Below are positions 9,113 to 16,980 of a DNA stretch of 64,000 nucleotides, piece by piece. How positions within the stretch are numbered: the stretch's first letter is position 1; every line of letters begins with the position of its first letter. The stretch comes from Erysipelotrichaceae bacterium. GTDB taxonomy: Bacteria > Bacillota_I > Bacilli_A > Erysipelotrichales > Erysipelotrichaceae. The notes beneath the pieces are model-generated. The model worked only from the letters and a program-made list of their open reading frames with translations, was not told where the DNA came from and did no database searches. The position numbers were made by a program, and so were the translations under genes. The stretch covers positions 47,416 to 111,415 of the forward strand of contig JAIKXJ010000054.1 in assembly GCA_024684175.1 (NCBI GenBank). Reading direction: 5' to 3'.

Positions 9113-9141
9113 ACTATACGTTACATAGTATTATGTGTCAA
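9113..9141 (-). promoter_or_regulatory. padR promoter with operator inside the spacer
   Basis: Minus strand TTGACA (9141-9136), 17-base spacer, TATAGT (9118-9113). The spacer holds ACATA-N4-TATGT (9123-9136), an inverted repeat of the ATGT/ACAT type bound by PadR proteins. Bound repressor would occlude RNA polymerase, so autoregulation is likely. Confidence 0.8.
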
Positions 9142-9161
9142 CAGATATGTTTGATAAACCT

Positions 9162-9190
9162 AAAAAAACCAGAAAGGGCTGTCCCTTCCT
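9162..9190 (-). terminator. Terminator of the second ABC exporter operon
   Basis: On the minus strand AGGAAGGG (9190-9183), loop ACAG, CCCTTTCT (9178-9171), then a T-rich run GGTTTTTTTA. The stem starts in the stop codon of the exporter gene at 9189. One pair is G-U. Confidence 0.8.
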
Positions 9191-10997
9191 AGTTTTCGAA
9201 CTGCGAATTGTATAAGTTGAAGTAGAAACCCTTCTTCTCCATCAGGGAATCATGATCGCCGACTTCGACGACATCACCTTTGTCCAAAACGATGATGATG
9301 TCCGCATTGCGGATGGTCGAAAGACGGTGGGCGATCGTGAACGCCGTCCTGCCCTTGCGCAGCCGTTCCATCGAATCCTGGATGAGCTGCTCGGTACGGG
9401 TATCGACCGAAGAAGTCGCCTCATCGAGTATGAGGATCTTCGGATCTTTCAGGAACGCTCTTGCGATCGTAAGCAGCTGCTTCTGACCCTGGGAGATCCC
9501 CGATGTGTCTTCCGAGATCAGAGTATCGTAGCCGTTTTCCAAGGTCTTGATGAAACGGTCGACATGGGCGAGCTTACAGGCTTCATAGATCTCTTCGTCG
9601 GTCGCATCCGGTTTGCCGAAACGGATATTCTCTTTGATCGTCCCGTCAAACAGCCAGGCATCCTGCAGGACCATGCCGAAGATCGAACGCAGATCTTTCC
9701 GGCGGTAATCGCGGATGTTTTTAAAGTCGACATAGATCGCACCGCCGTTGAGCTCATAGAAGCGCATCAGCAGCTTGACCAGAGTCGTCTTGCCCGCACC
9801 GGTCGGACCGACGATCGCTACGTCTTTGCCCGGTGCCACATACATCGAGAAATCATTGATGATGATCTTGTCCGGATCGTAACCGAAACGGACGTTCTCA
9901 AAGGTGACATTGCCCTTGATATCGATGCTGCCGTTTTCATCGGTGATCTTCACCGGATCGGCACAGTCGGCTTCTTCTTCCGTTTCGTTAAGCAGATTGA
10001 AGACGCGTTCCGCTGCCGCGATCATCGTCTGTATCGTGTTCATCAGCTGGGCGATCGAAGAGATCGGATGCTGGAGCCGGCGCACATAGGTCGTGAATGA
10101 CTGGATCTCACCGATGTCCATCCGTCCCTGAATGACTTCGAATCCGCCGATCAGACAGACCGCCACATAGCCGACATTCTGCAAGAAACCGGTCAGCGGA
10201 TGCATGACACCCGAATAAAACTGTGATTTGTAGGCAGCATTGTACAGCTCACCGTTGAGTTCATCGAAACGGCGCAGCGATTCTTCCTCGTAGTTGTACG
10301 TCTTGACCAGCAAGTGACCGGAATACATCTCTTCGACGTGACCATTGATCTCACCGAGATAATGGGAATGGGCTTTGAAGTGCTTCTGTGACTTTTTGAC
10401 GATGAAGGCTGCCACCGCACCCGACAGCGGAAGAACGATCAAGGCCACCAGCGTCAGCTTGAAGGAGATCGTGATCATCATGAACAGGACGCCCACGATA
10501 TTGACCATCGAGTTCAGGACCTGCGAGACCGTTGAAGTCAGGTTGTTGGAGATGTTGTCGACATCGTTGGTGACCCGTGACAGCACGTCGCCGTGGGTCT
10601 TGGAATCGAAGTACTTCAAAGGAAGACGGTTGATCTTCTTAGAGATATCATCCCTCAGTTTATAAGAGATGTTGATAGCGATATTGACGTGCAGCAGGTT
10701 GACGGCATAGTCGATCAAGGCACTCACGCCATAGATCGCCAGAATCGTCGAGATCAGCTTTCCGATCTTTCCGAAATCGATCCCGCCTTTGCCGCTGTAT
10801 TTGGATAAGATGCCTTCGGCGATCAGTGTCGTCACATCGCCGATCAGTTTCGGGCCGTAGATGCACATGATCGTGGACGTGACCATCAAAACAAGTGAAA
10901 GGATGATCCTTGCATAATACGGCTTGATGTATCCGGCAAGCTGCGAGAGCGTGCCCTTGAAATCTTTCGGTTTTTCTGCGATCCTCATCGGCGGCAT
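9189..10997 (-). CDS. ABC exporter half, ATPase-competent partner (MarR-controlled pair)
   Basis: A 602-residue half transporter with six N-terminal helices and a C-terminal ATPase. Walker A is GPTGAGKTT, Walker B is ILILDEATSSVD, the H-loop is TIAHRLST and the signature is the variant ISQGQKQ. As in the other pair, the upstream neighbour has the complementary defect (Asp for Glu in Walker B), so the two should form an asymmetric heterodimer. The start ATG overlaps the preceding stop (TGATG) and AAAGGAGG precedes it. Close relatives are multidrug or bacteriocin/lipid exporters; the substrate is not readable. Confidence 0.92.
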   Translation of the reverse strand: MPPMRIAEKPKDFKGTLSQLAGYIKPYYARIILSLVLMVTSTIMCIYGPKLIGDVTTLIAEGILSKYSGKGGIDFGKIGKLISTILAIYGVSALIDYAVNLLHVNIAINISYKLRDDISKKINRLPLKYFDSKTHGDVLSRVTNDVDNISNNLTSTVSQVLNSMVNIVGVLFMMITISFKLTLVALIVLPLSGAVAAFIVKKSQKHFKAHSHYLGEINGHVEEMYSGHLLVKTYNYEEESLRRFDELNGELYNAAYKSQFYSGVMHPLTGFLQNVGYVAVCLIGGFEVIQGRMDIGEIQSFTTYVRRLQHPISSIAQLMNTIQTMIAAAERVFNLLNETEEEADCADPVKITDENGSIDIKGNVTFENVRFGYDPDKIIINDFSMYVAPGKDVAIVGPTGAGKTTLVKLLMRFYELNGGAIYVDFKNIRDYRRKDLRSIFGMVLQDAWLFDGTIKENIRFGKPDATDEEIYEACKLAHVDRFIKTLENGYDTLISEDTSGISQGQKQLLTIARAFLKDPKILILDEATSSVDTRTEQLIQDSMERLRKGRTAFTIAHRLSTIRNADIIIVLDKGDVVEVGDHDSLMEKKGFYFNLYNSQFEN

Positions 10998-13111
10998 CAG
11001 ACAAGTTCCTCCTTTGAAAGCTGTGAATAAGCGATCTGACGGTAGACTTCGCAGTCCTTCAGCAGATCCGCATGTTTCCCTTCGCCGACGATCTTGCCTT
11101 CATCGAGGACGATGATCTTGTCGGCGTTCTTGATCGTCGAGATCCTCTGCGCGACGATGAAGACCGTCGCCTTGGTCTTTTCGATCAGTTCGTTCAAAGC
11201 GGCACGCAGTTTCTTATCGGTCGCATAATCCAGTGCGGAGAAACAGTCATCGAAGATGTAGATGTTTCTCTGCTTTGCCAGAGCACGGGCGATCGAAAGA
11301 CGCTGCTTCTGACCGCCGGAGACGTTGGTACCGCCCTGGGTGATGGGCGAAGAAAGACCTTCTTCTTTCTCACGAACGATGCTTTCCGACTGTGAGATGC
11401 GGACAGCTTCCGCCATCTCTTGTTCGGAAACATCTCTGCCGAATTCGATATTGGAACGGATGTCACCGGTAAACAAGACCGCCTTTTGTGTTGCCAGACC
11501 GATCTTTTCATGAAGCTGCTTCTGCGACAGGTCACGTAAGTCGATGCCGCAGTATGTGATCTTGCCTTCCGAAACATCGAAAAGACGCGGGATCAGCTTG
11601 ACGACCGTCGATTTGCCCGAACCGGTCGAACCGATGAAAGCGACCGTCTCTCCCGGCTCTGCCGAAAAACTGACATCCTCCAGGACCGATTCCTCCGCTC
11701 CCGGATAACGGAAGCTGACATGTTCGAAACAAAGCGGACCGTTTTCTTCCGGCAGTTTCACCGGCTCTTTCGGATCGTTGATCGTATTGACCGTGTTGAG
11801 CACTTCTTCGATACGCTTCACCGAGACCAGCGAACGCGGGATCATGAAGAAAGTCACCGTGACGAACATAAACGACATGACGACGTGCATCGCATATTGG
11901 GTGAACGCCATCATCTCGCCGATGCTCATGGCATCGATATCGATCTGCTTGGCGGCAAACCAGGTGATCGATACCGTCAGGGCGTTCATGACGAAGGTGA
12001 TGACCGGTCCCATGATGTTCATGAGGTTGGAAACGAAACGGTCGGTCTTGCGGAACGTCGAGTTGATATCGTCGAACTTCTCTTCTTCGGTCTTTTCCGA
12101 ATTGAATGCCCGTATCACCAGCATGCCGTCAAGGAACTCGCGCATGATCGAATTGAGACGGTCGGTGAGCTTCTGGATGACTTCGAATTTCGGAACGGCG
12201 AATAGCGCCAGGACGACCATCGCACAGACGATGACGCCGATCGCCACGACCAGTAACCAGGAAATGTTGGGATAGCGCATGACTTTGATGACGGCCGTGA
12301 TGCCCATGATCGGTGACATCAGCATCATCCGCATCATCATCTGTATCAGCTGCTGTATCTTGGTGATATCGTTGCCCGTACGCGTGATCAAAGAAGATGT
12401 CGAGAATCTTGAAAACTCGCTGGAGGAGAAAGACTCGACCTTTTCAAAGACGTCCTTGCGCATCGTGGCAGCGATCTTCGACGAAGTCCTGGTCGCCAGA
12501 TAAGTCGACAGGATCTGCACGGCGACGCCGATCGCTGCGATGCCCAGCATCTTGAGCCCCGTCATCAATATGAAACCGTTCTGTATCTTTTCGCCGGAAA
12601 GACCGACATTTTCATACAGATCCCGGATATAAAGACGGGCCATCGACGCATAATTGTCCTCAAGCCCCTTCAGACTTTCTCCGATGCGGGTTTTCGCATC
12701 TGCAGCATGCACATCGATGCCCTGCTGCTTTGCCATATAGGAATAGACCAGCGGCAATAATAACCGTCCGTCATTTTCCGTATCTTCATTCGTTTTGAAA
12801 TAGACGTCCTTTTCAAGACGGACATCCTGGTCTTCCACTAAGACGGTCGATCCTGCTTCAATGAGCCGGTAATCCGAAAGGATCGCCTTCTGGTCGGCTT
12901 CTTCAGCAAATATGAGGATGCTGTCCATATCTTCCTTCGTCACCGCTTTGGGAGAAGGATCGATGATGCCCCCGTACTGTATGCCGTTGGTGACGATGCC
13001 CGACATGTAATCGGGAAGCGTCAGTTCGGTCTGGACCTGCATGAACGTCAAGGCGATGACTGCCAGTACCGTCAGTATATACGGCTTCAGATATCTAAAG
13101 ATCAGTTTCAT
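10997..13111 (-). CDS. ABC exporter half with degenerate Walker B and long extracellular insert
   Basis: A 704-residue half transporter, about 100 residues longer than its partner. The extra length is a hydrophilic segment of roughly 120 residues (about 45-175) between the first and second transmembrane helices, so it lies outside the cell. The ATPase has Walker A GSTGSGKST, signature VSGGQKQR and Walker B IYIFDDCFSALD, with Asp in place of the catalytic glutamate. The gene overlaps the MarR stop region by 17 bases and the next exporter gene by one base, giving a three-gene operon. The extracellular insert may bind ligand or substrate; that is inference. Confidence 0.92.
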   Translation of the reverse strand: MKLIFRYLKPYILTVLAVIALTFMQVQTELTLPDYMSGIVTNGIQYGGIIDPSPKAVTKEDMDSILIFAEEADQKAILSDYRLIEAGSTVLVEDQDVRLEKDVYFKTNEDTENDGRLLLPLVYSYMAKQQGIDVHAADAKTRIGESLKGLEDNYASMARLYIRDLYENVGLSGEKIQNGFILMTGLKMLGIAAIGVAVQILSTYLATRTSSKIAATMRKDVFEKVESFSSSEFSRFSTSSLITRTGNDITKIQQLIQMMMRMMLMSPIMGITAVIKVMRYPNISWLLVVAIGVIVCAMVVLALFAVPKFEVIQKLTDRLNSIMREFLDGMLVIRAFNSEKTEEEKFDDINSTFRKTDRFVSNLMNIMGPVITFVMNALTVSITWFAAKQIDIDAMSIGEMMAFTQYAMHVVMSFMFVTVTFFMIPRSLVSVKRIEEVLNTVNTINDPKEPVKLPEENGPLCFEHVSFRYPGAEESVLEDVSFSAEPGETVAFIGSTGSGKSTVVKLIPRLFDVSEGKITYCGIDLRDLSQKQLHEKIGLATQKAVLFTGDIRSNIEFGRDVSEQEMAEAVRISQSESIVREKEEGLSSPITQGGTNVSGGQKQRLSIARALAKQRNIYIFDDCFSALDYATDKKLRAALNELIEKTKATVFIVAQRISTIKNADKIIVLDEGKIVGEGKHADLLKDCEVYRQIAYSQLSKEELV

Positions 13112-13541
13112 TTTCGCCCTCCATGATATTCTCGCAGATCTTCCCGCTCACCCGAAAGAACACATCAAGTTCCTCTTTCGGTATGCCGGCAATGATCTTC
13201 TGATCGTAGTTTCTTGCTTTCTCTTCCATCAGGCGGGCAAACGACTTCGTCTTTTCGGAAAGCTTCAGATATTTTTTGCGCCGGTCGGTTTTTCCCGGTT
13301 CCCGGCGTATGAGGTCTTTGTTTTCCAAAGCATCGAGATTTGCCGTGATGGATGCCTTTTTCAGATGGATCTCATCCTCCAGATCTTTCTGGCAGACGTC
13401 TTTGTCTTCGTTCTTGAGAAGATAGATCAGGATCTGAAACTGTGTCAGGTTCAAAGCCTTCCTATCGATCTGTTTTCCGTAAGCATGACAGCGTATGCAG
13501 CGATCCAGATGTGAGATCGTTTTGATCACACTTCTGTTCAT
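13095..13541 (-). CDS. MarR-family regulator of the ABC exporter pair
   Basis: A 148-residue winged-helix protein. LTQFQILIYLLKNEDKDVCQKDLEDEI followed by KKASITANLDALENKDLIRREPGKTDRRKKYLKL shows the MarR helix-turn-helix and the wing with its DRR motif; the sequence here is split and only key parts are quoted. Terminal helices form the dimer interface. TAAGGAGAGCC gives a good ribosome binding site. The gene overlaps the first exporter gene by 17 bases, and a palindromic operator lies at the predicted transcription start, so it probably represses its own operon until an inducer binds. Two cysteines near residues 15-18 (CIRC) could be redox-sensitive. Confidence 0.92.
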   Translation of the reverse strand: MNRSVIKTISHLDRCIRCHAYGKQIDRKALNLTQFQILIYLLKNEDKDVCQKDLEDEIHLKKASITANLDALENKDLIRREPGKTDRRKKYLKLSEKTKSFARLMEEKARNYDQKIIAGIPKEELDVFFRVSGKICENIMEGENETDL

Positions 13542-13562
13542 GGCTCTCCTTATAAAAAATAA

Positions 13563-13591
13563 TTAGTTCGAAAACTAACTATTTCATTATA
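13563..13591 (-). promoter_or_regulatory. MarR operator and -10 element
   Basis: TTAGTT-CGAA-AACTAA (13563-13578) is a perfect inverted repeat with 6-bp arms. On the minus strand a TATAAT (13591-13586) ends 7 bases before it, so the palindrome covers the predicted transcription start and would block initiation or clearance. No convincing -35 was seen at 17 bases. Confidence 0.7.
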
Positions 13592-13614
13592 TATCAATTT
13601 ATGACAGATAAATA

Positions 13615-14457
13615 CTATTTCGTTTCCGCCAGAAGGATGGCGATGAAGACCAGCACGCAGCCGAAGATCTCCTTGAACGACATAACCTGATGAAGGATCA
13701 GCCAGCCGAAGAGCGCACCGAAGACCGATTCAAAACTCATCAATAAAGATGCGAGCGAAGACTCAAGGTCTCTCTGGTAGCGGATCTGAATGAGCTGTGA
13801 GATCAGACCGCCGATAAAGACGATATAAAAGATCGCCGGGATCATCTTCGTGAAGGAAGAGACTTCCGGCCGTTCATAGATCAGGGAGACGGCCAGGGCA
13901 AACAAAGCGACGGCGCTCTGCGATACGAAAGTCAGAGCGACGGGATCACATTTCTGTACGTAACGGTCGATCACGATGATCTGTCCGGCAAACAGGATCG
14001 AACCAAGCAACAGAAACAGATCGCCGATTTTGATCCCGGAGACTGAATTCATGCATAAGAAATAAAGACCCGCGACCGCTAGGATACAGGAATACCAGAT
14101 GCTTCGCTTGACCTTGCGGCCGAAGAAGATCTCGATGAGCGGGACGAAGATGATATATAACGCCGTGATGAAACTTGCCTTGGAAACGGTCGAATACATG
14201 ATGCCCAGCTGCTGAAGCAGACAGCCGCCGAAGGCGAAGGCACCCATCAGGATACCGCCGATCAAAATATCCCTGTCGATCCTGTCTTTTCTTGCCGCCA
14301 GCAAAGGCAGCAGAAAAAATCCGCCGGCGCCTTTGAAAAAGACGGTCGTGAACGGACCCAGGCCGGAAGCGGAGATGCTTTGAACGGTATAAGACAAGCC
14401 CCAGAACAAAGTCGCCAGCAGCAGCATGAACGAGGCAAAGAGTTTCTTGTTGTTCAT
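13615..14457 (-). CDS. DMT-superfamily (EamA) transporter
   Basis: A 280-residue membrane protein with about ten hydrophobic helices arranged as two EamA repeats. The first begins at FASFMLLLATLFWGLSYTVQS; the second begins near IKIGDLFLLLGSILFAGQIIVIDRY. Family members export metabolites such as amino acids or purines; the substrate here is unknown. I use ATG 14457. A TACAAT hexamer ends 6 bases before it and there is no Shine-Dalgarno site, so a leaderless mRNA is likely; an upstream in-frame TTG at 14481 lies before this -10. The preceding gene's terminator stands just upstream, so the gene is probably monocistronic. Confidence 0.85.
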   Translation of the reverse strand: MNNKKLFASFMLLLATLFWGLSYTVQSISASGLGPFTTVFFKGAGGFFLLPLLAARKDRIDRDILIGGILMGAFAFGGCLLQQLGIMYSTVSKASFITALYIIFVPLIEIFFGRKVKRSIWYSCILAVAGLYFLCMNSVSGIKIGDLFLLLGSILFAGQIIVIDRYVQKCDPVALTFVSQSAVALFALAVSLIYERPEVSSFTKMIPAIFYIVFIGGLISQLIQIRYQRDLESSLASLLMSFESVFGALFGWLILHQVMSFKEIFGCVLVFIAILLAETK

Positions 14458-14480
14458 GACTTTATTGTATCCGTTGGTCA

Positions 14481-14505
14481 AAAGAAAAGACAGCCTCAGC
14501 TGTCT
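14481..14505 (-). terminator. Terminator after the GlsB-family gene
   Basis: On the minus strand AGACAGC (14505-14499), loop TGAG, GCTGTCT (14494-14488), then TTTCTTTT. It follows the stop of the small membrane protein at 14509 within a few bases. Confidence 0.85.
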
Positions 14506-14508
14506 GTC

Positions 14509-14745
14509 CTATTTCCTCAATGCGCGGTAGATCGCGATCACGATGCAGGCACCGACGATCGAAACGATCGCTTCGGAAATGATCGAATTACTGGAGAAGC
14601 CGATCAGACCGAAGGCAAACGAACCGACGAAACCGCCGACGAGTCCCAAGATCACATATAGATACCAAGGACCCGCAAGCTTCATCAGATTCGCGGCAAC
14701 ATATCCGAATGCTGCACTGAGCAGTAAAGAGATCAGTAATCCCAT
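14509..14745 (-). CDS. GlsB/YeaQ/YmgE-family small membrane protein
   Basis: 78 residues with three hydrophobic helices and glycine-rich packing (GLVGGFVGSFAFGLIGF), the pattern of the transglycosylase-associated/GlsB stress-protein family. It acts in the membrane; its biochemical role is unknown, and homologues rise during envelope or stationary-phase stress. AAGGAGGATGACTT precedes the ATG. It has its own terminator and sits between an uncharacterised secreted/membrane protein and the EamA transporter. Confidence 0.85.
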   Translation of the reverse strand: MGLLISLLLSAAFGYVAANLMKLAGPWYLYVILGLVGGFVGSFAFGLIGFSSNSIISEAIVSIVGACIVIAIYRALRK

Positions 14746-14800
14746 AAGTCATCCTCCTTTTTCAAATATAAATTGATTATAGCACCAATCGTTTCCAAGG

Positions 14801-15640
14801 TCACAAATCTGCATGAGCGCCTAAAAACGTGAAGAACGTCAAAGCCGCACTCAAAAGATTGGCCAGAAAGACATAAAAGATCAGTTTGCCCTTCTTTTCC
14901 TTGCGCAGCAGCGCGATATATAAGATCATCTCCAATACGATGACAGTCAGTTCGCCGATCGGGAAAAGTACCATCCACACCAGCATGCCGCCGAAATAGT
15001 CTCCCAGCATCAGGAAGACGTTGAGCAGGATCTGGGTGATCAGATTGACGGCCAGGATGCTCAGGATGTGCTTCTTACTGCGATAGCCGAACAGATATGC
15101 CAGAGCCAGCTCAACAGCTACCGTCGCCAAAGCTCTCAATAAGGTCTTGAGCAGTGTGTTCCCCAGATGTGATTCCTCTTCGATCAGCAGTTTCCCGTCC
15201 CTGATCCTTGCGTGAAAGTAGGAATCGAAAGCTTCCCGCTCACAGATGTCCGAAAGATAAAGACGGTCTTCCTTCAAAGAATATACGGCGACCTTGAAAC
15301 TGTCCGGCGGGTAATAGGTCCAGGAAAAGGTCCCTTTTCCTTCCATTTCCTCTGACATATTTCCAAGGAAACAATAACCGTCACGGTCTTCATAAGCAGC
15401 GAAAGACGCGAATGCCTTATCCTTATCGGAGACTGCTTCTTTCACTTCGGACGCCTCGGTCTTCCGCCAGGGTCCGTAGACCTCCCGGTCGGAAAACAAA
15501 GTCACAAAATAAGGACCTTCCGGCACATCATCGAGATACACGGTCACCGAAGGCTTCGGACCGACATCCGCATGGACATCGCAAAGAAACGACGAAGCCA
15601 TCAGAAACGAAACGAGGAATATCAGAAAGATCTTTTTCAT
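14801..15640 (-). CDS. Secreted-domain membrane protein of unknown function
   Basis: A 279-residue protein I do not recognise by name. It has an N-terminal signal peptide (MKKIFLIFLVSFLMASSFL), then an extracellular domain of about 150 residues beginning DVGPKPSVTVYLDDVPEGPY and rich in aromatic residues. Four hydrophobic helices fill the last 110 residues (LLRALATVAVELALAYLFG, ILSILAVNLITQILLNVF, MLVWMVLFPIGELTVIVL, IFYVFLANLLSAALTFF). Two cysteines in the outer domain (DGYCF and DICER) could form a disulfide. The start follows ACCGAGGCTGAT. It lies 1 base from the DUF1146 gene and probably shares its transcript. Confidence 0.8.
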   Translation of the reverse strand: MKKIFLIFLVSFLMASSFLCDVHADVGPKPSVTVYLDDVPEGPYFVTLFSDREVYGPWRKTEASEVKEAVSDKDKAFASFAAYEDRDGYCFLGNMSEEMEGKGTFSWTYYPPDSFKVAVYSLKEDRLYLSDICEREAFDSYFHARIRDGKLLIEEESHLGNTLLKTLLRALATVAVELALAYLFGYRSKKHILSILAVNLITQILLNVFLMLGDYFGGMLVWMVLFPIGELTVIVLEMILYIALLRKEKKGKLIFYVFLANLLSAALTFFTFLGAHADL

Positions 15641-15641
15641 A

Positions 15642-15848
15642 TCAGCCTCGGTAGAAACGGTACATCAGAGCGATCATGAAGTTTCCCATCAGATAGCTCA
15701 AGGCACAGCAGATCACGAAATACAGGACTTGCGCCTGTACGACCCTCCCCTGTTTGACGAAACGGTTGAAATCGAAAGCGCTCATGCCGAACAACACCAG
15801 AAGAAAACAGAAGAAGTAGATGCCGACCCGTAAGTAAAATTCAAACAT
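15642..15848 (-). CDS. DUF1146-family membrane protein
   Basis: 68 residues with two transmembrane helices flanking a conserved polar loop (SAFDFNRFVKQGRVVQAQ), the signature of the DUF1146/YwzB family found next to ATP synthase or wall genes in Bacillota. Function is unknown. AAAGGAGAGTTCTTGC precedes its ATG inside the end of nagA, with which it overlaps by 8 bases, so it is cotranscribed and translationally coupled to nagA. Confidence 0.8.
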   Translation of the reverse strand: MFEFYLRVGIYFFCFLLVLFGMSAFDFNRFVKQGRVVQAQVLYFVICCALSYLMGNFMIALMYRFYRG

Positions 15849-16980
15849 GCAAGAACTCTCCTTTCAGACAGACGTCTTTGATATTCAGATCCTCATTCAT
15901 GATGAGCAGATCGGCATACTTACCTTTTTCGATGCTGCCGAAGCGTTTCGACAGTCCGTAGAAGACAAAAGGATTGTAGCTGGAATACGCCAGCAGATCG
16001 GTGTATTTCGCCCCGAGCCGGTATAAGACCTTCATCTCATCGTTGATCGAAACGACGCTGCCGGCAAAATGACCGTCATAGGAGATGAACGTCGTCCCCT
16101 TCTTCGTACAAGGCTTCGACAGGAACATGTAGTCGCCGTCCGGCAGGCCCCGGGCGATCGAAGAATCCGATACCAGCATGATCTTCTCCCTGTCGATATT
16201 ATGCAAAACGAGCCGCAAGACGTTTTCTTTGACATGATTGCCGTCGGCGATCAGTTCGATCTGCCACTTGTTCATGAATGCACAGTTGACCAAAGTGATA
16301 TCGCGGTGATGAAGCCCCCGCATCGCGTTGAACAGATGCGTGAAACCGTCGACATTCTCATCGAGGTCCTCCAGGACGGCAGCGGAATGGCCGCACATGA
16401 CCTTGACCCCCTTCTCCTTCAGCAGGACGCCCGCTTCTTTTGCCCCGTCGAGTTCATAAGCGACCGTCATCTGCCGGATCTTTGAGGAAGCATTCAGGAA
16501 AGAACGCAGAGTTTCAAGATCGACCTTCCGGAATTTTGCGGGATCGCCGACGCCGAGATGTTCAGGGGAAAGGAAAGGTCCTTCCAGATGAAAACCTTCA
16601 AAACGGGCATGACTGCTTTGATAGTCTTCAAAACGCTTCAGCTGCTTCAACATCCCCTCGGCATCCAGATCATAAGAGAGCGACGCAAGGAAGGACGTCG
16701 TTCCCGACTTGGCGAATTCATAGGAGATCTTCTCCATCTCTTCTTTTGAGACCTCATCGAAATTCATCCCCAGGATGCCGTGCGTATGCGTGTCAAAAGA
16801 CCCGGGCATCACGACGCTTCCGCCCAGGTCGATCCTTTGAACGTTTTCAAGATCTCTTTTTATCTTATCTGTCTGCGGAAAGACCTCTTTGATGATCCCC
16901 TCTTCGATATAGACCGAAGCATCCAGGTACTCACGCCAGGGATCGATCACCGCATGACAATGATCCAGTAATAATGCCAT
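15841..16980 (-). CDS. nagA: N-acetylglucosamine-6-phosphate deacetylase
   Basis: A 379-residue amidohydrolase that removes acetate from GlcNAc-6-phosphate in amino-sugar and wall recycling. The metal-binding motif is PGSFDTHTHG (about residue 57). HLEGPFLSPEHLG contains the metal-ligand glutamate, GHS and THLFNAM provide further ligands, DGNH binds the phosphate side and SDSS contains the catalytic aspartate. Length matches the family. The gene starts on the last base of the pyrophosphatase stop codon (TAATG), so it depends on coupling. No nagB lies nearby, so glucosamine-6-phosphate deamination must be encoded elsewhere. Confidence 0.95.
   Translation of the reverse strand: MALLLDHCHAVIDPWREYLDASVYIEEGIIKEVFPQTDKIKRDLENVQRIDLGGSVVMPGSFDTHTHGILGMNFDEVSKEEMEKISYEFAKSGTTSFLASLSYDLDAEGMLKQLKRFEDYQSSHARFEGFHLEGPFLSPEHLGVGDPAKFRKVDLETLRSFLNASSKIRQMTVAYELDGAKEAGVLLKEKGVKVMCGHSAAVLEDLDENVDGFTHLFNAMRGLHHRDITLVNCAFMNKWQIELIADGNHVKENVLRLVLHNIDREKIMLVSDSSIARGLPDGDYMFLSKPCTKKGTTFISYDGHFAGSVVSINDEMKVLYRLGAKYTDLLAYSSYNPFVFYGLSKRFGSIEKGKYADLLIMNEDLNIKDVCLKGEFLHV

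Noticed and set aside
9252..10100. A 282-codon plus-strand frame
   Set aside because: Antisense to the ABC exporter ATPase domain, a common artefact of GC-rich third positions. The same applies to 7954-8787 and 49173-49952.
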